A stretch of DNA of 64,000 nt, from positions 62,001-126,000 of the forward strand of contig NZ_CDDB01000049.1 in NCBI RefSeq assembly GCF_000820105.1, given 5' to 3'. Below, piece after piece: positions 10,396-19,148 of the stretch. The translations under genes and the position numbers were made by a program. The DNA is from Aeromonas schubertii. GTDB taxonomy: Bacteria > Pseudomonadota > Gammaproteobacteria > Enterobacterales > Aeromonadaceae. Each line of letters starts with the position of its first letter. The first letter of the stretch is position 1. A model generated the notes under the pieces. The model worked only from the letters and a program-made list of their open reading frames with translations, did not search any database and was not told where the DNA came from.

Positions 10396-11920
10396 ACTGA
10401 CCATTACCCCGGGCGAGCTGGATCTCGCCACCCTGCGCCGCGTCAGCCGTGAGCCGGTCCACCTCTCCCTGAACCCGGCCGCCCTGCCGGCGATCCAGGC
10501 CTCTGCCGACACCGTCTCCCGGGTGATCGAGCAGGGCCGCGTGGTGTACGGCATCAACACCGGCTTTGGCCTGTTGGCCAACACCCGGATCCCGGTGGAT
10601 CAGCTCGACGAGCTGCAGCGCTCCATCGTGCTCTCCCACGCCGCCGGCATCGGCGAGTACATGTCCGACGCCACCGTGCGCCTGATGATGGTGCTCAAAC
10701 TCAACTCGCTCGCTCTTGGTTTCTCCGGTATCAGGCCAGTGGTGCTCGAGGCCCTGATGAAGCTGGTCAACGCCGGCGTCTATCCCCTGGTGCCGAAGAA
10801 GGGCTCCGTCGGTGCCTCCGGCGACCTGGCGCCTCTGGCTCATATGAGCTGCCTGTTGATCGGTGAAGGCAAGGCCCGCCACGACGGCCGAGAGATCGCG
10901 GCGTCCGAGGCTCTGCGCATCGCCGGGCTCGAACCCATCGCCCTGGCGCCGAAAGAGGGGCTGGCCCTGCTCAACGGTACCCAGGCGAGCAGCGCCTTTG
11001 CCCTGGAGGGGCTGTTCCACGCCGAGGATCTGTTCGCCGGCGCCACCGTCATCGGCGCCATGAGCGTCGAGGCGGCGCTGGGCAGCCGCCGTCCGTTCGA
11101 TGCCCGCATCCACGCGGTGCGCGGCCAGCGCGGGCAAATCGACGCGGCTACCTGCTATCGCCACCTGCTCGGGGATCTCAGCGAGATCGGCATGTCCCAC
11201 CACAACTGCGAGAAGGTTCAGGATCCCTACTCCCTGCGCTGCCAGCCCCAGGTGATGGGCGCCTGCCTGACCCAGATCCGCCAGGCCGCCGAGGTACTGG
11301 TGTGTGAGGCCAACTCGGTCTCCGACAATCCGCTGGTGTTTGCCGATGACGAGGAGATCATCTCCGGCGGCAACTTCCACGCAGAACCCGTGGCCTTCGC
11401 CGCCGACAACCTGGCGCTGGCCATCGCCGAGATCGGCTCCCTGTCGGAGCGTCGCATGGCCCTGCTCATCGACTCGCGCATGTCGGGCCTGCCTCCCTTC
11501 CTGGTCAACAATGGGGGTGTGAATTCCGGCTTTATGATCGCCCAGGTCACCTCGGCGGCGCTCGCCTCCGAGAACAAGACGCTGGCTCACCCGGCCTCGG
11601 TGGACAGCCTGCCCACCTCCGCCAACCAGGAAGATCACGTCTCCATGGCCACCTTCGCCGGTCGCCGGCTGGCAGACATGGCCGAGAACACCCGCGGCAT
11701 CCTGGCGGTCGAGCTGCTGGCGGCGGCACAGGGGCTCGATTTTCGCGCGCCGTTGCGTAGTACCGAGCTAATCGAGCAGGCCAAGGGCCGGCTGCGGACA
11801 GAGGTGAGCTTCTACGACAAGGACAGGTACTTCGCCCCGGACATCGAGGCGGCGGCGAGCCTGCTTGGCACCGCCAGCTACAACGATCTGCTGCCGGCCG
11901 GCATGCTGCCCAGCCTGTAA
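10388..11920 (+). CDS. hutH: Histidine ammonia-lyase HutH
   Basis: HutH deaminates L-histidine to urocanate, the first step of the pathway and the source of the HutC inducer. The 510-residue protein contains the Ala-Ser-Gly triad that cyclises into the MIO cofactor ([14 protein letters not shown], around residue 142). YGINTGFG near residue 53 carries the catalytic Tyr. It is the last gene of hutIGUH, overlaps hutU, and is followed by a terminator. Confidence 0.97.
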
Positions 11921-11948
11921 GGGTTGCACCCCGGGGGCGACTCGGCTC

Positions 11949-11980
11949 AAATGGGCTCCTTGCCAAGAGGAGCCCATTTC
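11949..11980 (+). terminator. Terminator after hutH overlapping the next gene's RBS
   Basis: AAATGGGCTCC (11949-11959) pairs with GGAGCCCATTT (11969-11979). The tail is only TTTC before the ATG at 11981. The 3' arm contains the GAGGAG ribosome-binding site of the downstream gene, so the hairpin could both end hut transcription and mask translation. Confidence 0.7.
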
Positions 11981-12682
11981 ATGTCCTTCCCCCCCATCTC
12001 TCATGATTATCCGCCGGCGACCCCGGCAGAGCGATTGGCCCTGCAGCCATCGGACCCCTTGCTACCTCTGAAGGCCTCGGCACGTCTGCGCATCGACCCT
12101 GTCTATCATCGTTTGGGTCTGGCGGGGAGTGAGCCTGCGATTCGCCTGCGCGCTCCGCTGGTGCGTGCATTGGAACGGGTGGTGGACGGGCTCCCGCAAG
12201 GGTTGGGGCTGACCCTGCTGGATGGCTTTCGCAGCCGTACTACCTCTCTGGCCATCTTCGAGCGGATTCGGGATGAGATCGCTGTCGCCAACCCGGCCTG
12301 GTCGCGTGAGGAGATAGAGCGGGAGACTCGCCGCTTCTGCGCCCACCCCTCGGATCCCGGCCACTACCCTGTGCCTCCTCACCTATCGGGTGGGGCGATC
12401 GACCTGCTGGTCCACTGTGTGGAGAGCGGTGAACCCCTCGACTTTGGCACTCCCTTCGATGATCTGACTGAGCTGGCCGCGACCGACCGCTTCGAGCACC
12501 CGGTCCCGGGCATGGCCGAGTCACGGCGACTGAATATTCGTGATAACCGGCGCCTGCTCTTCTGGAGCATGGCCGGCGAAGGATTTACCAACTACCCGGG
12601 GGAGTGGTGGCACTTCGATATGGGGGATTGTCTCTGGGCGACGTTTCGGGGAGGAGAGTACCGCTACCCGGCGGTGGAATAA
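11981..12682 (+). CDS. M15-family D-Ala-D-Ala dipeptidase-like peptidase
   Basis: This is a zinc peptidase of the VanX/DdpX group, which cleaves D-alanyl-D-alanine. The 233-residue protein carries GFRS (catalytic Arg), the zinc motif HLSGGAID matching HxxGxAxD, and EWWHFD containing the catalytic Glu and third zinc His. It is a little longer than VanX (202) or DdpX (193). No clear signal peptide is seen, so a cytoplasmic role in cell wall dipeptide recycling is inferred. The start at 11981 is supported by GAGGAG. It is not obviously part of the hut pathway. Confidence 0.85.
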   Translation: MSFPPISHDYPPATPAERLALQPSDPLLPLKASARLRIDPVYHRLGLAGSEPAIRLRAPLVRALERVVDGLPQGLGLTLLDGFRSRTTSLAIFERIRDEIAVANPAWSREEIERETRRFCAHPSDPGHYPVPPHLSGGAIDLLVHCVESGEPLDFGTPFDDLTELAATDRFEHPVPGMAESRRLNIRDNRRLLFWSMAGEGFTNYPGEWWHFDMGDCLWATFRGGEYRYPAVE

Positions 12683-12710
12683 AAAGCCCGGCGCAGCGAG
12701 GCTGGCCGGG
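12679..12710 (-). terminator. Terminator of the porin gene
   Basis: On the minus strand CCCGGC and CAGC pair with GCTG and GCCGGG around a short loop, followed by five T residues. Confidence 0.85.
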
Positions 12711-12728
12711 TGGAAGCATGGAACGCGA

Positions 12729-13787
12729 TTAGAAGTCGTAACGGGCTGCCAGCTGGAAGTCATCCTGGTTGGCGGTTGCCTTGCCCGGAGTGCTGTCCAG
12801 ATTGTTGATGCGGTATTCACCGATGACACGCAGGTTCTTGTTGAACTTGTACTGGGCGCCCAGGGTGTAGTAGTCGACGGTGTCGGTATCGGCCTTGCCG
12901 CTCTGCTCGACCTTCTGCTTGTTCCACAGGGCCATCAGACCGAAGCCATTTTCGAAGTTGTAGCCCAGCGCGGCTTCCCAACCGGTGTGATCCTTGCCGG
13001 TGGCCAGGAAATCAGAACCGTCGGCGTAGCTCAGGGCGGCGTAGGCGGCCTTGTTGTCGTATTTGGCAGAGATGAGCCACAGCTTGGCATCCTTCTCGTC
13101 GCTCTTGTCGCGCTGGCCCACGTTGTAGGCGGTACCCAGAGAGAGGTTGAACGGGAAGGTGTAGGCCAGGGCAGCGCCATAGGCGGCGTCGCTCTCTTTG
13201 CTGGTGGTTTCTTCGGTGTCGCCGCCGTCAAACTTGTAGCTGGCATCGAACTGCAGGCCGTTGAACAGGCCAGAGTACTTCAGCACGGAGCCGGCACGGT
13301 TGGTGGCAAAGGTATCGGTCTTGGCGCCCAGGGCGTCGTTGCCATAACCATCGGAGAGGGAGACGTCGGTCCAGTCGGCCAGAAAGCCCATGGCTCCCTT
13401 CTGACGACCGAAGGTAACGGTACCCCAGTCGGCACCTACACCGGCGAAGGCCAGGCGAGTACGCAGGTTGTCGCTGTTTTCGCTGATGGTCTTCTCGCTG
13501 TCGTTGATATACATCTGCACTTCATACTGAGCCAGGGCCTTCAGGCCACTCTGGATCTGGCTCTCGGCCTTGGCACCGAAGCGCACGAACTGATTGGCGC
13601 CCTGCTTGGCGCTGTAGTCGTTCTTGATGGCGCCGTTGGTATCCAGCTCCTTCTTGTCGCCGAAGAAGTGGCCGGCATAGATACGACCGTAGAGGTCCAG
13701 GGCCATGGTATCGTTCTTGTAGACTTCGGCAGCCTGGGCCTGAATGGCGCCGGTCATGGCCAGCGCGATGAGGGTCAGTTTTTTCAT
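12729..13787 (-). CDS. Gram-negative general porin
   Basis: This is an outer membrane trimeric porin of the OmpC/OmpF type. The start ATG at 13787 (AAGGA six bases upstream) gives 352 residues with signal peptide MKKLTLIALAMTGAIQAQA and a mature N-terminus AEVYKNDTMALDLYGRIYAG typical of porins. The protein is rich in alternating aromatic/polar strands and ends with Phe (RYDF), the outer membrane assembly signal. It is monocistronic with its own terminator. Confidence 0.92.
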   Translation of the reverse strand: MKKLTLIALAMTGAIQAQAAEVYKNDTMALDLYGRIYAGHFFGDKKELDTNGAIKNDYSAKQGANQFVRFGAKAESQIQSGLKALAQYEVQMYINDSEKTISENSDNLRTRLAFAGVGADWGTVTFGRQKGAMGFLADWTDVSLSDGYGNDALGAKTDTFATNRAGSVLKYSGLFNGLQFDASYKFDGGDTEETTSKESDAAYGAALAYTFPFNLSLGTAYNVGQRDKSDEKDAKLWLISAKYDNKAAYAALSYADGSDFLATGKDHTGWEAALGYNFENGFGLMALWNKQKVEQSGKADTDTVDYYTLGAQYKFNKNLRVIGEYRINNLDSTPGKATANQDDFQLAARYDF

Positions 13788-13966
13788 TGTCATTCCTTGA
13801 AGTTGCAAGCATTAGCCAGTGAAAGCGAGGCCATGCTAGGCAGGGGGGATGACAGTTCGGTGACTGGTCCATGACGAGTTGGTGTCACTTTTTATGGTTT
13901 TTTATTAATCTGAGCTCTTTTCGGTGGCGAAGCGTGAGTTTTATGCGCAAAGGTTTGCCCGTGTGG

Positions 13967-13972
13967 TAGAAT
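13967..13972 (+). promoter_or_regulatory. Extended -10 element for glpX
   Basis: TAGAAT is preceded by TGG, giving an extended -10 (TGnTAGAAT), 37 bases before the glpX ATG. No convincing -35 is present, as is usual for extended -10 promoters. Confidence 0.5.
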
Positions 13973-14008
13973 GCCGCCCGTTTTTAAGGTTCCTAGGTTG
14001 GGTATGCG

Positions 14009-15019
14009 ATGAGACGTGAACTGGCAATCGAGTTTTCCCGAGTGACCGAAGCCGCCGCGCTGGCCGGCTACAAGTGGCTCGGGCGGGGTGACAAGAATAT
14101 TGCGGATGGTGCCGCGGTTGCGGCCATGCGCCATATTCTCAACCAGATCAGCATCGACGGGGAAGTGGTCATCGGTGAGGGGGAGATCGACGAGGCTCCC
14201 ATGCTCTATATCGGCGAGAAGGTCGGTACCGGTGAAGGAGATGCGGTAGACATCGCCGTCGACCCGATCGAGGGAACCCGCATGACCGCCATGGGTCAGG
14301 CCAACGCCCTGGCCGTGCTGGCCGTGGGTGACAAGGGGACCTTCCTCAAGGCGCCTGACATGTACATGGAGAAGCTGGTGGTGGGTCCCCAGGCCAAGGG
14401 GGTCATCGACCTCAATCTGGCTCTGGAACTGAACCTCAAGGCGGTGGCCAAGGCACTCGGCAAGCCCCTGTCGCGCCTCACCGTCATCACCCTGGCCAAG
14501 CCGCGCCACGAGAAGGCGATCAAGGAGATGCAAGGGCTCGGCGTGCGGGTGTTTGCGATCCCCGACGGTGACGTGGCGGCCTCTGTACTGACCTGCCTGC
14601 CGGATAATGAAGTCGACATGCTCTACGGCATCGGCGGCGCACCGGAGGGGGTCATCTCCGCCGCCGTGATCCGCGCCCTGGGCGGCGATATGCAGGCCCG
14701 TCTGGTACCGCGCCACCTGGTCAAGGGGGAGAGCCCCGAGATTCGCGCCCTGGGTGAGCAGGAAGTGGCCCGCTGCGAGGCCCTCGGCATCCAGGTCGGT
14801 CAGGTGCTGAAGCTGGAAGACATGGCCAAGAATGATAACGTCATCTTCTCTGCCACCGGGATCACCAAGGGGGATCTCCTCGACGGCATCACCAGCGATG
14901 GCAAGATGGCCACCACCGAGACCCTGCTGATCCGCGGCAAGTCCCGCACCATTCGCCGCATCAAGTCGATCCACTATCTGGAGCGCAAGGATGATGTGGT
15001 GCGTGACATCATCCTCTGA
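14009..15019 (+). CDS. glpX: Class II fructose-1,6-bisphosphatase GlpX
   Basis: GlpX dephosphorylates fructose-1,6-bisphosphate in gluconeogenesis. The 336-residue protein shows the metal-binding stretches [16 protein letters not shown] and DPIEGT of the lithium-sensitive phosphatase fold, plus [10 protein letters not shown]. Unlike E. coli it is not linked to glpFK. It is flanked by an upstream promoter and a strong hairpin. Confidence 0.96.
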   Translation: MRRELAIEFSRVTEAAALAGYKWLGRGDKNIADGAAVAAMRHILNQISIDGEVVIGEGEIDEAPMLYIGEKVGTGEGDAVDIAVDPIEGTRMTAMGQANALAVLAVGDKGTFLKAPDMYMEKLVVGPQAKGVIDLNLALELNLKAVAKALGKPLSRLTVITLAKPRHEKAIKEMQGLGVRVFAIPDGDVAASVLTCLPDNEVDMLYGIGGAPEGVISAAVIRALGGDMQARLVPRHLVKGESPEIRALGEQEVARCEALGIQVGQVLKLEDMAKNDNVIFSATGITKGDLLDGITSDGKMATTETLLIRGKSRTIRRIKSIHYLERKDDVVRDIIL

Positions 15020-15041
15020 TCTCTTCCTTCAGCAAGACGCA

Positions 15042-15069
15042 AGACGGCCCATCCAGTGATGGGCCGTCT
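15042..15069 (+). terminator. Hairpin after glpX
   Basis: A perfect 12-base stem (AGACGGCCCATC with GATGGGCCGTCT) and 4-base loop. The tail CGTTATC is poor in T, so termination may be partial and the small downstream gene may be reached by readthrough. Confidence 0.7.
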
Positions 15070-15087
15070 CGTTATCGGAGTATCCCT

Positions 15088-15339
15088 ATGGAATGCCGTG
15101 CCGGCTGCGCCGCCTGCTGTATCGCCCCCAGCATCACCTCGCCCATCCCCGGCATGCCGGAAGGAAAGCCGGCCGGGGTCCCCTGTGTGCAGCTCGACGA
15201 GCGGTTGGGCTGCAAGATCTTCGGTCATCCCGAGCGTCCCGCCGTGTGCGGCGGTTTCAAGCCGATGCCGGATGTCTGTGGCACGAATCGGGATGAGGCG
15301 CTGTGGCTCATCGGCGAGCTGGAGCGACTGACCGGCTAG
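15088..15339 (+). CDS. YkgJ/YeiW-type cysteine cluster protein
   Basis: This 83-residue protein begins [11 protein letters not shown] and carries eight cysteines, including CxxxCxxCC at the N-terminus and C-x-I-F, VCGG and VCG further on, the pattern of the UPF0153 family of putative zinc or iron-sulphur binding proteins. GGAG lies seven bases before the ATG. It follows glpX closely but its function is unknown. Confidence 0.85.
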   Translation: MECRAGCAACCIAPSITSPIPGMPEGKPAGVPCVQLDERLGCKIFGHPERPAVCGGFKPMPDVCGTNRDEALWLIGELERLTG

Positions 15340-17189
15340 ACCCGATAGCGGGAGACCGCCTGATTGAGGCGGTTGGCCTGCTGGCTCAGTTCCTGGCTGG
15401 AGTGTGCGTTCTCTTCGGCCATCTTGCTCGACTCCTCGGCGATATCGCGAATGTTGGTGACATTGCGGTTCACCTCCTGGGCCACCAGGCTCTGCTCCTC
15501 GATAGCCGTGGCAATCTGGGTGCTCATGTCCATGATGCGGGTGACATCCTCGGTGATTTGATCGAGTAGCTGGCCCGCTCCCGCCGCCTGAGAGGCGCTG
15601 TTCATGCCCTGCTCCCGGCAGGTTTCCATCAGCTGCACCATGCTGCCGGTCTGCTGCTGCAGAGAGGCGATGATGGCGGCGATCTCCTGGGTCGACTGTT
15701 GAGTGCGATTGGCCAGGGAGCGAACCTCGTCGGCCACCACGGCAAAGCCACGCCCCTGCTCACCGGCACGGGCCGCCTCGATGGCGGCATTGAGGGCCAG
15801 CAGGTTGGTCTGCTCGGCGATGCCGCGGATCACATCGAGCACCGACCCTATGGTCTGGCTGGCGGCTTGCAGCTTGGTTACCTCACCCACGGATTCGCTG
15901 AGGTTCTCGGCCAGGGAATCGATCTGCTCGACCGTATTGCTGACGGCGCTGCGTCCCTCCTGCGCCTTCTGGTTGGTCATCTGGGCGTTGGCGGCCGCCT
16001 GCTCCGTGTTGCGGGCGATCTCTTCGATGGTGGCGCCCATCTCATTGGAGGCGGTGGCGACCATGTCGGTCTCCTGCAACTGACGGCTGGCCCCCTCACT
16101 GGCGCGGCGAACGTTGCCGGAGAGGTGACCGGAGGCCTGGGTCAGGGTGTCGGCACTGCGCTTCACCTCACCCAACAGATCGCGAAAGCCATCCAGCATC
16201 ACGTCCAGATTGCCGGCCAACTGGGCCATCTCGTCCTGGCCATTCAGAGCGATCTTGAGCCGCAGATCGTTGTCCTGGCGGATTCGGTTGACCGTCTCGT
16301 TGACCCTGGAGATGGGGTGGTCGATGCTGCGGCCGAGCAGGGTGCTCATGGCGCCGACACAGAGAATGATGACGGCACCACACAACAGCATCAGGTTCCC
16401 CAGGAGCGTGGTACGTTCTTCCAGCAGGGTTGTTATCTTGCCATTGGTCTCGGCCAGTGCCTGCACCGCCCCCTCTACGACCCCGTGCAGCTTCTCTTGC
16501 AGACCCTCATGTTCACTGAGACCGAGCTCCTGCATGCCCTGCACCAGAGCGACAAAGTCGCGTCGATACTGGTCACTGGCGGCCAGTACCTGCGCCCGCT
16601 CCGCTTCGGGGATCGTCTGCAGGGCTTCCATAAAGCCGCGATGCAGCTCTTCAAACTTGCCCAGATACTTGAGATCGCTGCGCAGCATGAAGTCTTTCTC
16701 GGTGCGACGCAGTTGGAGCATGGGGATCATCAGCTCCGCCTGTTCATGGCTCTTGAGGGACTCCTCGACGTTGTGGATAGCGTTGCGCAGTCTGCCGTAG
16801 AGCCCCTCTTCCGGGGTCAGACCTATCTTCTGCATCTGGGTCACCAATGCGGTGAAGTAGCCGTCATACTGGGTCATCAGATTGTCGAGACTGGCAAGCT
16901 CGGGACGAACCTGTTTGAGGTTCTCATCTTCTTGCTGCAGGTCGTTACGCCGGTGGAAATCGGCCATCTCCTGCTTGAAGTGTTCGGTCTCTGTCATCTG
17001 TTTGTTCAGCAAGAAGTCTGTCTGGGCCTGACGTAGCCTGAGAATGGCCTGCTCTTGCAGCAGCACGTTTTGCTGCGCATCGAACAGGCGCTGTTTGACC
17101 TGGCCCGAGTAGTAGAAGAGGGCGCTCAGCACCAGCATGGCGGCGGCCACCATGATGGAGTTGAGGATGAGTTTGTGACGTATCAGCAT
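15336..17189 (-). CDS. Methyl-accepting chemotaxis protein
   Basis: This is an inner membrane chemoreceptor signalling to CheA/CheW. From the ATG at 17189 (GGAGG five bases before) it has 617 residues: a membrane segment at about 8-28, an all-helical periplasmic region of about 245 residues with two similar halves ([14 protein letters not shown] and [14 protein letters not shown]), resembling the helical bimodular (HBM) sensor fold, a second membrane segment, a HAMP domain, and a cytoplasmic signalling domain with the conserved tip [20 protein letters not shown]. There is no C-terminal CheR-tethering pentapeptide (it ends VSRYRV). The ligand is unknown. HBM receptors in pseudomonads bind organic acids. 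Confidence 0.93.
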   Translation of the reverse strand: MLIRHKLILNSIMVAAAMLVLSALFYYSGQVKQRLFDAQQNVLLQEQAILRLRQAQTDFLLNKQMTETEHFKQEMADFHRRNDLQQEDENLKQVRPELASLDNLMTQYDGYFTALVTQMQKIGLTPEEGLYGRLRNAIHNVEESLKSHEQAELMIPMLQLRRTEKDFMLRSDLKYLGKFEELHRGFMEALQTIPEAERAQVLAASDQYRRDFVALVQGMQELGLSEHEGLQEKLHGVVEGAVQALAETNGKITTLLEERTTLLGNLMLLCGAVIILCVGAMSTLLGRSIDHPISRVNETVNRIRQDNDLRLKIALNGQDEMAQLAGNLDVMLDGFRDLLGEVKRSADTLTQASGHLSGNVRRASEGASRQLQETDMVATASNEMGATIEEIARNTEQAAANAQMTNQKAQEGRSAVSNTVEQIDSLAENLSESVGEVTKLQAASQTIGSVLDVIRGIAEQTNLLALNAAIEAARAGEQGRGFAVVADEVRSLANRTQQSTQEIAAIIASLQQQTGSMVQLMETCREQGMNSASQAAGAGQLLDQITEDVTRIMDMSTQIATAIEEQSLVAQEVNRNVTNIRDIAEESSKMAEENAHSSQELSQQANRLNQAVSRYRV

Positions 17190-17266
17190 GGAAGCCTCCG
17201 CTCTCCGGTTACCGGTTTCTCTAACAAGCGTAATGGCAAAACGTGATCGGGGAGGGGCAATATCCT

Positions 17267-17294
17267 TTGAATTGCCGAGGCCACTCCTTATACT
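17267..17294 (+). promoter_or_regulatory. Sigma-70 promoter for rraA
   Basis: TTGAAT (17267-17272), a 16-base spacer and TATACT (17289-17294) lie 36 bases before the rraA ATG. Confidence 0.6.
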
Positions 17295-17329
17295 GGTTGT
17301 CACCTGTTTCCGGCCGTGGACCCGTCACT

Positions 17330-17815
17330 ATGGAATACAACACCTCAGAACTGTGCGATATCTACCACGATATGGTGGATGTCCTCGAACCTATGCTCTC
17401 CTCCTTCGGTGGTCGCCCCTCTTTTGGCGGTGTTATCACAACTGTCAAATGCTTCGAATCAAATGGCCTCATTCGAGAGCTGGTGCGAGAGAGTGGCGTG
17501 GGTCGCGTCCTGCTGATCGACGGTGGTGGCTCCCTGCGCCGTGCTTTGCTCGATAGCGAAATAGCGGCGACGGCGGCCGAAAACGGTTGGGAAGGGATCG
17601 TCTGTTATGGCTGCGTGCGCGAGGTGGACCAACTCGAGGAGCTGGACATCGGGATTCAGGCGCTGGCGGCCATCCCTGTGGGAGCCGATGACAAGGAGGT
17701 GGGAGACACCGACCTGCCGGTCAACTTCGGTGGCGTCACCTTCCTGCCGGACGATCACCTCTACGCCGACACCACGGGGGTGATCCTCTCCCCCGAGCCG
17801 CTGGACATCGAGTAG
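17330..17815 (+). CDS. rraA: Regulator of RNase E activity A
   Basis: RraA binds RNase E and modulates mRNA decay. The 161-residue product starts [14 protein letters not shown], nearly the same as the E. coli protein, and retains FGG, the [18 protein letters not shown] core and the GCVREVD motif. Family members share the HMG/CHA-aldolase fold but this one is the ribonuclease inhibitor subtype. The upstream in-frame start at 17243 is rejected because it precedes the promoter. Confidence 0.95.
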   Translation: MEYNTSELCDIYHDMVDVLEPMLSSFGGRPSFGGVITTVKCFESNGLIRELVRESGVGRVLLIDGGGSLRRALLDSEIAATAAENGWEGIVCYGCVREVDQLEELDIGIQALAAIPVGADDKEVGDTDLPVNFGGVTFLPDDHLYADTTGVILSPEPLDIE

Positions 17816-17836
17816 GCATCGCAGCCCATGACCCCG

Positions 17837-17862
17837 ACGGGAGCCACTGGCTCCCGTTTTTG
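17837..17862 (+). terminator. Terminator after rraA
   Basis: ACGGGAGCC pairs with GGCTCCCGT over a 3-base loop, followed by TTTTTG. Confidence 0.85.
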
Positions 17863-17877
17863 TTCATGCTCTCGGGT

Positions 17878-17995
17878 AAAAAAAGGGCCAGCATGAAGCT
17901 GGCCGAATCTGGAAGCAATGTGAGCAATGTCGTGCCTTCACAGAGGTGTCCACTACTACCCGAGGGTGTTGCCATGGTGGTCAAATCCGGAACGC
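17878..17995 (-). ncRNA. ryhB: RyhB iron-responsive small RNA
   Basis: The minus strand contains the hallmark RyhB core: GCACGACATTGC followed directly by TCACATTGCTTCC (17935 down to 17911). This is the seed that pairs with mRNAs of iron-using proteins. It is followed by a GGCCAGC/GCTGGCC terminator hairpin and seven T residues (17904-17878). Upstream is a 17-base-spaced promoter (TTGCAA, TATCTT) overlapped by a Fur-like site, with a predicted start at G17995 (GCGTTCC). Predicted length is about 118 nt, slightly longer than the 90-nt E. coli RNA. It lies between the 3' ends of rraA and yhhQ. Confidence 0.9.
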
Positions 17996-18001
17996 AAGTT
18001 A

Positions 18002-18030
18002 AAGATAATCATTCTCATTTGTGATTGCAA
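18002..18030 (-). promoter_or_regulatory. ryhB promoter with Fur-like box
   Basis: On the minus strand, -35 TTGCAA (18030-18025), 17 bases, -10 TATCTT (18007-18002). The stretch read on the plus strand as GATAATCATTCTCATTTGT (18004-18022) matches the 19-base Fur box at 13 positions and covers the spacer and -10, so Fur-Fe(II) would block transcription when iron is plentiful. Confidence 0.75.
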
Positions 18031-18083
18031 CCCCTCTGAGGGTTTCATGAGCAAAAAAACGGCCACTCTCGGTGGCCGATGGT

Positions 18084-18749
18084 TCAGCGCGGAGCGGCCT
18101 GAAGGCTCAGTCCCGGCTCGCCGACCAGCTTGCGGGTCAGGTAGCGCAACAGCATGCCGTAGAGTGGGACGAATAATCCCAAGCTTATCAGAAGCTTGAA
18201 AGTGTAATCGACGATCGCAATCTCGACCCAGTGCTCGGCCATAAAGGGATCGCTGCTCTGCCAGAAGGCGATGGAGAAGAAGCTGAGGGTATCGACCAGG
18301 TTGCCAAACAGGGTCGAGGCGGTGGGGGCGACCCACCAGGCCTTGAGTTGGCGCAGGCGGTTGAAGACCACTACATCCATCAACTGGCCGATGGCGTAGG
18401 CCGCGAAACTGGCCAGGGCGATGCGGGCCACGAACAGGTTGAACACGGCGAGCTGATTGAAGCCCTGATACTGCCCCTCGAAGAAGAGCACCGAGAGCAC
18501 ATAGGAGACAGCCAGTGCCGGCAACATCACCAGCTGGATGATCTTGCGTGCCAGGGGTGCACCGAAGACTCGCACCGTGAGATCGGTGGCCAGGAAGATG
18601 AAGGGGAAGCTGAATGCACCCCAGGTGGTGTGGAAGCCAAATATGGTGATCGGCAGCTGCACCAGATAGTTGCTGCTCGCGATGATCAGGATGTGGAAGA
18701 GAGAGAGACGGATCAGGGCCGTCTGGTACTGATAAGGGGTCAGATTCAC
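18084..18749 (-). CDS. yhhQ: Queuosine precursor transporter YhhQ
   Basis: YhhQ is an inner membrane importer of the 7-deazaguanines preQ0/preQ1, used to make queuosine in tRNA. The GTG start at 18749 gives 221 residues, the length of E. coli YhhQ, with about six membrane helices and conserved NYLVQLP, FPFIFLATDLTVR and ASFAAYAIGQLMDV motifs. An upstream in-frame ATG (18806) is rejected because it would lie in the riboswitch leader. The AAGG ribosome-binding site is part of a preQ1-type pseudoknot. Confidence 0.93.
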   Translation of the reverse strand: MNLTPYQYQTALIRLSLFHILIIASSNYLVQLPITIFGFHTTWGAFSFPFIFLATDLTVRVFGAPLARKIIQLVMLPALAVSYVLSVLFFEGQYQGFNQLAVFNLFVARIALASFAAYAIGQLMDVVVFNRLRQLKAWWVAPTASTLFGNLVDTLSFFSIAFWQSSDPFMAEHWVEIAIVDYTFKLLISLGLFVPLYGMLLRYLTRKLVGEPGLSLQAAPR

Positions 18750-18756
18750 GTTGTGA

Positions 18757-18787
18757 CCTTTTTGGTTAATGGGGTTAGGGAACCCAT
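18757..18787 (-). promoter_or_regulatory. preQ1-I-type riboswitch aptamer controlling yhhQ
   Basis: The RNA reads AUGGG-UUC-CCU-AAC-CCCAU-UAACCAAAAAGG. P1 is AUGGG (18787-18783) with CCCAU (18773-18769). The loop holds the conserved UUC and a C (18774) at the ligand-pairing position, and A-rich L3 follows. P2 pairs C79-G57, C78-G58 and U77-A59 (last two digits). P2 uses the AGG of the ribosome-binding site, so ligand binding should repress translation. The arrangement closely resembles the 34-nt preQ1-I aptamer of Thermoanaerobacter tengcongensis. Confidence 0.75.
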
Positions 18788-18819
18788 GCCGCCACCATGG
18801 CGGCAATTCGAGGGGCAGG

Positions 18820-18848
18820 ATTATACCCCCTCGCTTCCAGAGTGCAAT
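18820..18848 (-). promoter_or_regulatory. yhhQ promoter
   Basis: A perfect TATAAT (18825-18820) preceded after 16 bases by TTGCAC. It would start a leader of about 64 nt containing a GCCGCCA/TGGCGGC hairpin (18788-18804) and the preQ1 aptamer. Confidence 0.6.
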
Positions 18849-19138
18849 CCTTGAGCAGCCTGATGGCGTGCCAGCCAGTCGAGCAGTGGGCGATCATCGG
18901 GGTGGCAGACTTCCAGCCAGCACACCTCGCCATAGTGTTCGTATTGCAGCAGCAGCTTGCTCCCCTCGAAATCCACCACCCAGCAGTGGCGATCCGCCCC
19001 TTGTTCCCGCTCGACCAGACGCAGTTCCCAGGCAGCCAGCAGGGAGGGGGCCAGGGCCGGGAAGCTGGCCTCATCGAGACCGGGGTGGGTGAGTAGCAGG
19101 CTGCCGCTTACCGGGTCTTGCTTGTCCAGATGCCACAT
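18821..19138 (-). CDS. DUF3630 family protein
   Basis: The frame from the ATG at 19138 encodes 105 residues (MWHLDKQDPVSG to GLHSGSEGV). It resembles the small DUF3630 proteins of gammaproteobacteria: soluble, with no signal peptide, and a LLLQYEHYGEVCWLEV core. It begins ten bases after the selO stop, so the two are likely co-transcribed. Function unknown, family assignment from memory of its sequence style. Confidence 0.65.
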   Translation of the reverse strand: MWHLDKQDPVSGSLLLTHPGLDEASFPALAPSLLAAWELRLVEREQGADRHCWVVDFEGSKLLLQYEHYGEVCWLEVCHPDDRPLLDWLARHQAAQGLHSGSEGV

Positions 19139-19148
19139 GGCGCGTTCC

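Noticed and set aside
12540-13874. 444-residue frame antisense to the porin
   Set aside because: The porin has a signal peptide, terminal Phe and terminator; the antisense frame has none of these.
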